Notes under the pieces: generated by a model
Told to the model about the DNA's origin: nothing
What the model saw: the letters and a program-made list of their open reading frames with translations, nothing else
Databases searched by the model: none
Program-made: the position numbers and the translations under genes
Shown here: piece after piece, positions 1 to 5,964 of the stretch
How positions within the stretch are numbered: position 1 is the first letter of the stretch
How the letters are laid out: the number at the start of each line of letters is the position of its first letter
Assembly: GCA_964611755.1 (NCBI GenBank)
Contig: CAZTBB010000056.1
Span: 1-12,736, forward strand
From: CAZTBB01 sp964611755
Lineage (GTDB): Bacteria; Pseudomonadota; Alphaproteobacteria; Micavibrionales; Micavibrionaceae
Direction: 5' to 3'
DNA length: 12,736 bases

Positions 1-73
1 ACCAATTATCCAATCCCAAAGCATATGATGGTCAAGACAACTCTTTATGGTTCTATATTTTCCATAGATTTAT

Positions 74-101
74 TTGACATAGCATGATTTGCCGTGCTAC
101 T
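74..101 (+). promoter_or_regulatory. Probable sigma-70 promoter of the repeat-protein gene
   Basis: A perfect TTGACA (74-79) is followed after 16 bases by GCTACT (96-101), a weak -10 element that resembles the alphaproteobacterial CTATAT form only in part. Transcription would begin near 108 and give a leader of about 27 bases before the ATG at 135. The ATG at 84 lies inside this promoter, which argues against using it as the start. Confidence 0.45.
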
Positions 102-134
102 CCAACGCAAAGCAATTACAAAATGGAGTTAAAA

Positions 135-1067
135 ATGAGCAACGGGTTTCGTTATTCTGATGTCAATGAATTCAGTGCATGGCTTGCAAAAGATGAATCT
201 AAAGCCTTAGCCAAAAGAAAGCCGGAGCATTTTTTTAATCATGCCGGTGAAATGGTTACAGAATCATTTCTGCCCTACCAATATCTGGATGCGTTCAAAG
301 AATTCTTGAATCATCAGACAACTGTTGATGCCGCGCTTACTATGGGGAAAAAGAACCCGCAAGATGTGCTTAGTCGTTCTTTTCTGCTTCTTGAAGATTT
401 TCCCGCGAATGCGCGCACAGACGCCTTCAGCCTTTTAATCAATGGGCGTTCATTAAATGATGCTGTTCGTAAAAGGGCGGACTCCTATTTTCAATATTGC
501 ACAGATGAGTTCGATTATTTCGAGGATAATACCAAGATGGTCGATCTTTTTAAACTCTGGCTAACCTGTGACAATACAACACACGCGGCAAAAATGTCGC
601 CGCAGCTTTACTTTCAAACTGTGCGCCACATTATGAGCCTTCTTCCCAATGATGATGCCCTGCATGCGTTTGACAAGTGGCTCGATAGTACGCCAACCCG
701 TCAGGCCAGCGGCGTAAAATCAGTGGCTTATTTTATGACAGCTAAACATGCATTCAGTGAAATTCATGAAGAACAATGCGCCAAGGCCTTCGGTGATTTT
801 TTACAGCATGAAGCCACAACAAGCGCAGCGCATGAAAAACCAAAGAGCTATATTGCGTATTCCAAAGACATATTTGATACATTGCCGGTTGATGATGCCC
901 GCTTTGCCTACACGGTATGGCTGGATAGTGCTGCCAGTAAAATAGCTCATCAAAAAGCGCCGGTTGAATATGGCCATTTCTGTGAAGAGATGGAAGAACG
1001 CTTCCCCGATCTCGCAGGTATAGCAGAGCATTTCACCGGGCAGGAACAGCCAGCGCCGGGCCTCTAA
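135..1067 (+). CDS. Alpha-helical protein of seven tandem ~40-residue repeats, function unknown
   Basis: This 310-residue protein is not one I recognise. Residues 13-298 divide into seven degenerate repeats of 40-44 residues starting at residues 13, 54, 98, 139, 179, 219 and 259; repeats four to seven are exactly 40 residues each. The shared pattern is an aromatic residue, two variable residues, W/F (once L), then L or I, a polar T/S-rich turn and an Ala near position 13. A Tyr or Phe near position 21 and, in most repeats, a Pro near 33 followed by a closing Ala or Leu complete it. This reads as two helices per repeat, so an alpha-solenoid scaffold or binding protein is likely (inference). 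There is no signal peptide, membrane span or catalytic motif, so it is probably cytoplasmic. The ATG at 135 is chosen because GGAG lies six bases before it, while an in-frame ATG at 84 falls within the promoter. It stands alone: the next gene is the SRP RNA, with its own promoter. Confidence 0.85.
   Translation: MSNGFRYSDVNEFSAWLAKDESKALAKRKPEHFFNHAGEMVTESFLPYQYLDAFKEFLNHQTTVDAALTMGKKNPQDVLSRSFLLLEDFPANARTDAFSLLINGRSLNDAVRKRADSYFQYCTDEFDYFEDNTKMVDLFKLWLTCDNTTHAAKMSPQLYFQTVRHIMSLLPNDDALHAFDKWLDSTPTRQASGVKSVAYFMTAKHAFSEIHEEQCAKAFGDFLQHEATTSAAHEKPKSYIAYSKDIFDTLPVDDARFAYTVWLDSAASKIAHQKAPVEYGHFCEEMEERFPDLAGIAEHFTGQEQPAPGL
171..1028 (+). repeat. Seven protein-level tandem repeats of about 120 bases
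   Basis: The repeats are visible only after translation: unit starts fall at about 171, 294, 426, 549, 669, 789 and 909. The DNA has diverged so far that no long exact nucleotide repeat remains, which points to old internal duplication rather than recent expansion. Confidence 0.75.
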
Positions 1068-1089
1068 TCCCATTTCACGGCCAGATTAC

Positions 1090-1117
1090 TTGCATCTTGG
1101 CATGAAACTCTCTATAT
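1090..1117 (+). promoter_or_regulatory. Promoter of the SRP RNA gene
   Basis: TTGCAT (1090-1095) lies 16 bases ahead of CTATAT (1112-1117), or 17 bases ahead of TATATG (1113-1118). The predicted start, near 1122-1125, coincides with the 5' strand of the terminal stem of the SRP RNA, so promoter and RNA end support each other. Confidence 0.6.
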
Positions 1118-1121
1118 GTAC

Positions 1122-1220
1122 GTGCGGAAGGTCGGCGCGGGCGGATGCTCGCTGAACCCGGTCAGGTCCGAAAGGAAGCAGCCGCAGGTGAATGTTCCGG
1201 GTCGTGTCCGGCCTTCCACT
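1122..1220 (+). ncRNA. ffs: Small signal recognition particle RNA (4.5S RNA)
   Basis: This RNA forms the signal recognition particle with the Ffh protein and directs ribosomes making membrane proteins to FtsY at the inner membrane. The diagnostic apical domain is present: GTCAGGTCC, a GAAA tetraloop at 1170-1173, then GGAAGCAGCC, giving the asymmetric loop and the Ffh M-domain binding site. The ends pair perfectly: 1126-1135 (GGAAGGTCGG) with 1208-1217 (CCGGCCTTCC), allowing one G-U. The length, close to 100 nt, is that of the small bacterial form without an Alu domain. A location just before dnaX is a common arrangement in Proteobacteria. The tetraloop is GAAA rather than the GGAA of E. coli; both are GNRA loops. 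The exact ends are approximate, and no strong T-tract follows. Confidence 0.95.
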
Positions 1221-1295
1221 TCTCTTTCAATCTATCGATTTTAATGTACCGGTTCAGGTGCTGCTATATTGCTTTCAGCTTGACATCATTTTTGT

Positions 1296-1311
1296 TGGCA
1301 TAGTCCTTGCA
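1296..1311 (+). promoter_or_regulatory. Sigma-54-like (-24/-12) promoter
   Basis: TGGCA (1296-1300) and TTGCA (1307-1311) are separated by six bases. This puts the invariant GG (1297-1298) and GC (1309-1310) exactly 12 bases apart, as in the sigma-54 consensus TGGCACG-N4-TTGCW. The predicted start is near 1322, about 27 bases ahead of the ATG at 1349. A TTGACA at 1280-1285 has no convincing -10 partner at 16-18 bases (AGTCCT, GTCCTT or TCCTTG), so the sigma-54 reading is preferred. No enhancer-binding site was recognised. Confidence 0.45.
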
Positions 1312-1348
1312 ACCCATTCAGACCGCTATGAATGAACGGAGAGAAGCT

Positions 1349-1585
1349 ATGTATAAAATGAAAATATCGCGTCGTTATTCGCGCATGATCGATATCAATC
1401 TCATGCAAGCACAAGATTTGCGCAAAAACATGCTGGATACTGAAACAATTATATTTTTCGTCTCATCCTTTATGCTGATCGGGATGTTATCGGTGATGTT
1501 TTTAATCCCCGAGGCCACGCAATTTGATATGGAATACCACCTATCGGCGGCAAAGGCAGGCGATCAACAAGTTTTCTCCCGTTAA
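1349..1585 (+). CDS. Small single-span membrane protein, function unknown
   Basis: This 78-residue protein is not recognised. Its basic N-terminal stretch (residues 3-26, with K3, K5, R8, R9, R12, R25 and K26) is followed by a hydrophobic segment at residues 34-53, rich in Ile, Phe, Leu and Met. A polar tail of about 25 residues completes it. The positive-inside rule predicts the N-terminus in the cytoplasm and the tail in the periplasm. The start at 1349 is preferred over in-frame ATGs at 1307 and 1328 because GGAGAG (1338-1343) sits five bases before it. The 1307 ATG would also overlap the probable sigma-54 site. The gene lies between the SRP RNA and dnaX with its own likely promoter, so its position need not imply a shared function. 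Confidence 0.65.
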   Translation: MYKMKISRRYSRMIDINLMQAQDLRKNMLDTETIIFFVSSFMLIGMLSVMFLIPEATQFDMEYHLSAAKAGDQQVFSR

Positions 1586-1599
1586 AATACTGCTGCCGC

Positions 1600-1627
1600 T
1601 TGCGCTTAAGCATAGAATCGCTAATCT
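1600..1627 (+). promoter_or_regulatory. Possible dnaX promoter giving a leaderless transcript
   Basis: TTGCGC (1600-1605) is followed after 16 bases by TAATCT (1622-1627). This predicts a start at or next to the dnaX ATG at 1634, which lacks a recognisable ribosome binding site. A GAATC (GANTC) site at 1615-1619 lies in the spacer; GANTC is the CcrM methylation target in many alphaproteobacteria. Confidence 0.35.
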
Positions 1628-1633
1628 ATATGC

Positions 1634-3373
1634 ATGTCATCAGAAAATGATTCATCCGCGCAGCCATATCGTGTTCTTGCGCTTAAATACCGCCCCCAGA
1701 ACTTTTCCGAGTTGATAGGGCAGGATGCGCTTGTGCGCACCCTTAAAAACGCCATTGAAAGCGGCCGTATCGCACATGCTTTTATGCTGACCGGTGTGCG
1801 CGGCGTTGGAAAAACAACCACCGCCCGTATCATTGCCAAAGCGCTTAATTATAAAGGCCCTGATGGATCCTCCGAGCCGACAACCGGTCCAACGGATGAT
1901 TGTGATCTGTGCCAGGCCATTTCCGAAGATCGCCACCCTGATGTGATTGAAATGGATGCCGCCAGCCGTACAGGGGTTGAAGATATCCGCGAAATTCTGG
2001 ATGGTGTGCGCTATGCCCCCACCGAGGCGCGCTATAAAATCTATATCATTGACGAAGTGCACATGCTTTCTAAATCCGCGTTTAATGCGCTGTTAAAAAC
2101 ATTGGAAGAGCCGCCACCACATGTGAAATTTATTTTTGCGACCACCGAAATCCGTAAAGTGCCCGTGACTGTTCTCTCTCGCTGCCAACGCTTTGATTTG
2201 CGCCGTGTAGACACAGATACGCTGATCGGTCATTTCAAGAATATCTGTGATCAGGAAGAGGCTAAAATTGATGACGAAGCACTCGGATTAATTGCCCGCG
2301 CAGCGGACGGTTCTGTTCGTGATGGTCTCTCTATCCTCGATCAGGCAATCACTTTATCCGGAAAAGACATTACCGGACAGCAAGTTCAAGACATGCTCGG
2401 CCTCTCGGACCGCGCCAAAACAATTGACCTCTTGGAACACGGCCTGCGCGGAGAAATGCCTGATGCGCTTGCCATCTTGGATGACCTTTATAAGAGCGGC
2501 GCCGACCCTGTGACATTGATGCAAGATTTGCTGGATATTACGCATCTCCTCACCCGTTTTCGCGCTGTGCCTCAAGCCAAAGACATGAAACAGGCTCTAC
2601 CGGCCGAACAAATTGAGCGTTTAGGCACAATGGCTGCAAACCTGTCTATGCCGACATTGGGGCGTGCCTGGCAAATATTCTTAAAAGGCCTGTCCGAAGT
2701 CAGTATCGCGCCTTCCCCGCAAAATGCGGCTGAAATGGTGCTTATTCGCCTTGCCTATGCCGCCGACTTGCCCGATCCGGCCGACTTGATCAAGAAGCTC
2801 GATAATCAAGACACATCATCCGCGCCGAACAATGCGCCACCGCCACCAACACCTCAAGGCAGCCCATCTGTAAATGAAATGGCAAGTGCACCTCCAACAT
2901 CGGCGCCGCCTTCACAAACACTAAGCGCGCCTCAAGGATCAGGTGCTCCGGCTACATCTGCGGCTCTGGCCCATGATGAAGACCCTCAAGATGAGCAGCT
3001 AGTCATTACCGAGATCAAAACATTAGAAGATGTTGTAATGATCCTTGAACAAGCCCAGGAACTGGTACTGGCTTCGCATGTTGCGCATTATGTGCATCTG
3101 GTGAAATTGCAGGACAGGCAGATCGAATTTGTTCCGGCGCCAGATGCCCCCACAAATCTGGCCACGAACATGACCAGCGTCTTGAGAAAAGCCACCGGCG
3201 AGCGCTGGATTGTAACTATTACCCAAGGGTCAGGCGCACCAACTTTGGCACAAAGACAACAGCAGCAAGAAGAACAAATTCTGTCCGATGTAAAAGCGCA
3301 CCCTATCATTTCCGAGATATTAGAAACCTTTCCCGGTGCGGAAATTATTGATATTAAAGATCACCAATCATAA
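1634..3373 (+). CDS. dnaX: DNA polymerase III subunit tau/gamma
   Basis: This is the AAA+ clamp-loader subunit that loads the sliding clamp and, as tau, ties polymerase cores to the replicative helicase. The 579-residue product shows the conserved start of the ATPase region (LKYRPQNFSELIGQ, residues 17-30). It also has Walker A GVRGVGKTT (54-62), Walker B IYIIDEVH (136-143), sensor 1 FATTE (168-172) and the SRC arginine-finger motif (182-184). The zinc-binding module is reduced: only C90 and C93 remain of the usual four cysteines. The clamp-loader collar region is followed by a Pro/Ala/Ser-rich linker (about 396-446) and a C-terminal tau-like domain. No A-AAA-AAG slippery site was seen, so a frameshifted gamma form is not supported. 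There is no clear ribosome binding site before the ATG at 1634; the transcript may be leaderless. ybaB follows after 42 bases, the usual partner order. Confidence 0.97.
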   Translation: MSSENDSSAQPYRVLALKYRPQNFSELIGQDALVRTLKNAIESGRIAHAFMLTGVRGVGKTTTARIIAKALNYKGPDGSSEPTTGPTDDCDLCQAISEDRHPDVIEMDAASRTGVEDIREILDGVRYAPTEARYKIYIIDEVHMLSKSAFNALLKTLEEPPPHVKFIFATTEIRKVPVTVLSRCQRFDLRRVDTDTLIGHFKNICDQEEAKIDDEALGLIARAADGSVRDGLSILDQAITLSGKDITGQQVQDMLGLSDRAKTIDLLEHGLRGEMPDALAILDDLYKSGADPVTLMQDLLDITHLLTRFRAVPQAKDMKQALPAEQIERLGTMAANLSMPTLGRAWQIFLKGLSEVSIAPSPQNAAEMVLIRLAYAADLPDPADLIKKLDNQDTSSAPNNAPPPPTPQGSPSVNEMASAPPTSAPPSQTLSAPQGSGAPATSAALAHDEDPQDEQLVITEIKTLEDVVMILEQAQELVLASHVAHYVHLVKLQDRQIEFVPAPDAPTNLATNMTSVLRKATGERWIVTITQGSGAPTLAQRQQQQEEQILSDVKAHPIISEILETFPGAEIIDIKDHQS

Positions 3374-3415
3374 ATCGATTAAGCGATCACACAGAGACAA
3401 AGGATAATTGAAGAC

Positions 3416-3733
3416 ATGATGAATTTTCAAAAAATGATGCAGCAAGCCCAGCAGATGCAATTCAAAATTCAGGAAATGCAAGAAAAGCTGGCCGATATTA
3501 CTGTTACGGGCGAGTCTGGCGGCGGTACCGTCGTAGTGACAATCAGCTGTAAGGGAGATGTCAAATCAATCAAAATTGATGACTCTGTTATGGATGATAA
3601 AGAAACATTAGAAGATCTTATCGTGGCTGCTATGAATAAAGCCCATGATGCAAAAGAAGACCGCATCAAGCAAGAAACCCAGGACATGATGAAAGATATG
3701 GGTCTGCCGGAAGGCACACAACTTCCGATCTAA
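3416..3733 (+). CDS. ybaB: YbaB/EbfC family nucleoid-associated protein
   Basis: This is a small DNA-binding protein of the YbaB/EbfC family, which forms a tweezer-like dimer and coats DNA in the nucleoid. The 105-residue product starts with a Gln/Met-rich helix (MMQQAQQMQFKIQEMQEKL). It continues into the conserved TVTGESGGGTVVVTI strand region and ends with a long helix and a GLPEG tail, at the family's usual length. The start may be either of two adjacent ATGs (3416 or 3419); GAAG at 3410-3413 fits the second slightly better. Placement directly after dnaX is the classic arrangement, but recR, which commonly comes next, is absent here. Confidence 0.95.
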   Translation: MMNFQKMMQQAQQMQFKIQEMQEKLADITVTGESGGGTVVVTISCKGDVKSIKIDDSVMDDKETLEDLIVAAMNKAHDAKEDRIKQETQDMMKDMGLPEGTQLPI

Positions 3734-3763
3734 ACTAACTATATTGCACTCATCAGAGAGAGT

Positions 3764-4534
3764 ATGACGCAGCAAAAAACAGTCTTTATAAGCGGAGCCA
3801 CCGGTGATTTTGGCAAAGCCTTTGCGAGCCGCTTTGCGCAAAATAATGATCGCCTCATCTTACATGGGCGCTCTGAGGACAAACTCAACGCACTCAAATC
3901 CGAACTGGAAAACAGTTACGATTCACCGTGTCATACCTGCATTATTGACCTTACAAAAACCGATGACATTCTCTCTAACATTGCCGCACTTCCGCAAGAA
4001 TTTCAAAATGTTGATATTCTGATCAACAATGCCGGCGGTGCAATTGGCGCTGCATCGGCCGAAAAAGAGCCGTTGGATGATTGGCTTACGATGATTGATA
4101 TCAATGTTAAGGGCCTTGTTTCTCTGACGCACGCATTACTGGGAAACATGGTTCAAAATAAGGCAGGCCATATCATCAATATCGGGTCTACGGCGGGTAA
4201 TTACCCCTATCCGGGTGGGCATGTGTATTGCGCGAGCAAAGCGTTTGTCAAACAATTCTCATTGGCCTTGCGCGCCGATTTATATAACAAAAATATCCGT
4301 GTCTCAAATATTGAACCTGGCATGGTGGAAACGCAATTCTCAAAAGTCCGTTTTAAAGGGAATGAAAAAGCAGCAGAGGCGGTTTACGCAGGCACCGAGC
4401 CCTTACAGGCAGAGGATATTGCCGAAGCTGTCTTCTGGACAGCATCCCTTCCGGACCATATGAATATTAACCGTATGGAGATTATGCCAACCAAACAGGC
4501 ACCCGGCCCGTTACTCGTCGATAGAGGGTCCTAA
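3764..4534 (+). CDS. YdfG-like short-chain dehydrogenase (NADP-dependent 3-hydroxy acid dehydrogenase family)
   Basis: This 256-residue classical short-chain dehydrogenase probably oxidises short beta-hydroxy acids, such as serine, allo-threonine or 3-hydroxypropionate, with NADP(+) in the cytoplasm. The cofactor motif SGATGDFG spans residues 10-17. R36 in HGRS, after the second strand, suggests NADP preference. NNAG is at 88-91, and the catalytic set is N114, S142, Y155 and K159. The runs HIINIGSTAG (136-145) and the YCASKAFVKQFSL region closely match E. coli YdfG, as do RFKG and the MNIN...EIMP stretch near the C-terminus. The family call is therefore firm, while the exact substrate is inferred. 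GAGAG lies just ahead of the ATG. The gene is followed two bases later by the exonuclease III start, so the two are probably co-transcribed and translationally coupled. Confidence 0.9.
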   Translation: MTQQKTVFISGATGDFGKAFASRFAQNNDRLILHGRSEDKLNALKSELENSYDSPCHTCIIDLTKTDDILSNIAALPQEFQNVDILINNAGGAIGAASAEKEPLDDWLTMIDINVKGLVSLTHALLGNMVQNKAGHIINIGSTAGNYPYPGGHVYCASKAFVKQFSLALRADLYNKNIRVSNIEPGMVETQFSKVRFKGNEKAAEAVYAGTEPLQAEDIAEAVFWTASLPDHMNINRMEIMPTKQAPGPLLVDRGS

Positions 4535-4536
4535 CT

Positions 4537-5325
4537 ATGCGTATAGCAACTTGGAATATTAATTCCGTGCGTTTGCGGGAAAATCTTGTTCTTAGATTTA
4601 TGAAACAAGAAAATCCCGACATTATATGTCTGCAAGAAACCAAAACGCCGGATGAGCATTTTCCGTTTGATGGCTTCCGCGCGGCCGGTTATGAACATAT
4701 CCATATTCATGGCATGAAAGGCTATAACGGTGTGTGCATTATCTCGCGCCTGCCATTCGAAGCGCATGATATTCACCACCGCGTTGGGCGTGAGGATTGC
4801 CGCCATATCAGCGCCAAGTTCAAGGACTTTGAGCTGCATAATCTATACATTCCTGCCGGCGGGGATGAGCCTGATGTCAATGTGAATGATAAATTCGCGC
4901 ATAAGCTGGATTTCGTTGATGAGATGAAAAACTGGTTTGCGGATCAATATACGTCTGATCAGCCGCTTATTACTCTGGGTGATTTTAATATTGCCCCGCG
5001 TGAACATGACGTGTGGTCACATAAGCAACTTTTGAAAGTGGTCTCCCACACGCCAATAGAGGTCGAGAAATTGAATGCCATGCAAGCTTCACTGGATTGG
5101 GTTGATGCATCGCGTGAATTCGTGCCCGATGATGAAAAATGCTATAGCTGGTGGAGCTATCGTAACCGTGATTGGAAGAAATCAAACCGTGGCCGCAGGC
5201 TCGATCATATTTGGATAACCCCGCCGCTAAAAGCTGCGCTAAGCAATCATAAAATTCTAACCGAAGCACGCGATTGGGAAAAACCCTCGGATCACGTGCC
5301 GGTTATGATCAATTTAGATTTATAA
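4537..5325 (+). CDS. xthA: Exonuclease III (AP endonuclease, ExoIII/Xth family)
   Basis: This is a metal-dependent base-excision repair nuclease that cuts 5' to abasic sites and digests duplex DNA from 3' ends. The 262-residue product carries the full endonuclease/exonuclease/phosphatase active site: N7 (TWNINSVR), E34 (LQETK), Y104 (NLYIPAGG), D149 and N151 (LGDFNIAP), D223 (RRLDHIW), and D252-H253 (SDHVPVM). Length and residue spacing match E. coli Xth closely. The ATG begins two bases after the dehydrogenase stop, with AGAGGG (4523-4528) inside that gene's end as the ribosome binding site. Its stop lies four bases from the stop of the opposing gene, leaving no room for a separate terminator. 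Confidence 0.95.
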   Translation: MRIATWNINSVRLRENLVLRFMKQENPDIICLQETKTPDEHFPFDGFRAAGYEHIHIHGMKGYNGVCIISRLPFEAHDIHHRVGREDCRHISAKFKDFELHNLYIPAGGDEPDVNVNDKFAHKLDFVDEMKNWFADQYTSDQPLITLGDFNIAPREHDVWSHKQLLKVVSHTPIEVEKLNAMQASLDWVDASREFVPDDEKCYSWWSYRNRDWKKSNRGRRLDHIWITPPLKAALSNHKILTEARDWEKPSDHVPVMINLDL

Positions 5326-5329
5326 AAAA

Positions 5330-5833
5330 TTACGCCGCAGGCGCCGGCTCTAATTTGCTTTCATCAAATTTGTGCCCTGTAGAGCTAAAACCATCAATAT
5401 GCTTATCGGCTTCCTGAAGGTAAGCTTTCATTGTCGCATCATTGATAACCTGACCAGAGCGAATTTGACTCATCAAAAATTCGCTGCGTACGCTGTAGGA
5501 TTTCGTTGATTGCATCGCCACAATTGCATGCATTAATGTCATTACATCTGATTGCGGGCGCTCTGACTTGCCTCCGCAAATCTCATAAAGCTTAACGATG
5601 TCATATGGTTGCAAAGGCTGACCATCAACACCCACCGTGTCAAAATCATTCACATGCGCCTCGATCGCCTCGTCATCTCTTACCAAACGTCTCTCGCCGT
5701 CATTGCCGACCACTTTAAAATGATCATAAACTTGACCGGAATGGGCAATATAATCCCAGATGATTTGCTGAGCCTGCTGGTAAACGTCCTTACCTGCTGC
5801 TGCTTGAACTTTAGCCTTAAGTGATGATGCCAT
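5330..5833 (-). CDS. Conserved-looking 167-residue cytoplasmic protein, function unknown
   Basis: I do not recognise this protein. It is mostly helical in character and has no signal peptide or membrane segment. An N-terminal helix (residues 1-30, rich in Ala, Lys and Gln) leads to a segment with acidic stretches around NDGERRLVRDDEA. A middle helix (MTLMHAIVAMQ) follows, then a C-terminal part ending in EPAPAA. It has a single Cys (EICGG) and no recognisable catalytic motif. The start is supported by GGAG seven bases upstream on the minus strand and by a good TTGACA promoter. It converges with xthA and diverges from rimO, so it is probably a single-gene unit. Confidence 0.8.
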   Translation of the reverse strand: MASSLKAKVQAAAGKDVYQQAQQIIWDYIAHSGQVYDHFKVVGNDGERRLVRDDEAIEAHVNDFDTVGVDGQPLQPYDIVKLYEICGGKSERPQSDVMTLMHAIVAMQSTKSYSVRSEFLMSQIRSGQVINDATMKAYLQEADKHIDGFSSTGHKFDESKLEPAPAA

Positions 5834-5875
5834 GACGATACTCCAATATATGACTCAAAAATTGTGATGCATGAC

Positions 5876-5904
5876 ATGTAGCGCACCCGACAACAGCCTG
5901 TCAA
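5876..5904 (-). promoter_or_regulatory. Promoter of the minus-strand 167-residue gene
   Basis: Read on the minus strand, TTGACA (5904-5899), preceded by GC to give CTTGAC, is followed after 17 bases by CTACAT (5881-5876). This matches the alphaproteobacterial -35 fully and the CTATAT -10 in five of six positions. It leaves a leader of about 35 bases. Confidence 0.6.
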
Positions 5905-5927
5905 GCATTATGAAAACAAAATAAAAA

Positions 5928-5957
5928 TTGTGTTTCCCCATCAAAACCCTGTATAAA
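5928..5957 (+). promoter_or_regulatory. rimO promoter, probably leaderless
   Basis: TTGTGT (5928-5933) and TATAAA (5952-5957) are separated by 18 bases. The predicted start falls at or next to the rimO ATG (5965), which has no ribosome binding site in the preceding 20 bases. It lies back to back with the minus-strand promoter in the same 131-base gap. Confidence 0.5.
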
Positions 5958-5964
5958 CGCGGCC

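Noticed and set aside
1..87. 3' end of an upstream gene
   Set aside because: Two plus-strand frames are open from the left edge (stops at 75-77 and 85-87), but the segment is too short to tell a gene tail from chance.
84..134. Start of the repeat protein at the ATG at 84
   Set aside because: It lies inside the TTGACA promoter, has no ribosome binding site, and the added residues fall outside the repeat pattern. The ATG at 135 has GGAG at proper spacing.
1280..1308. Sigma-70 promoter using TTGACA at 1280-1285
   Set aside because: Hexamers at 16-18 bases spacing (AGTCCT, GTCCTT, TCCTTG) do not resemble a -10; the sigma-54 reading fits better.
1634..3373. Programmed frameshift making the gamma form of DnaX
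   Set aside because: No A-AAA-AAG slippery heptamer with a following stem was found; runs of A are at most four or five bases in suitable positions.
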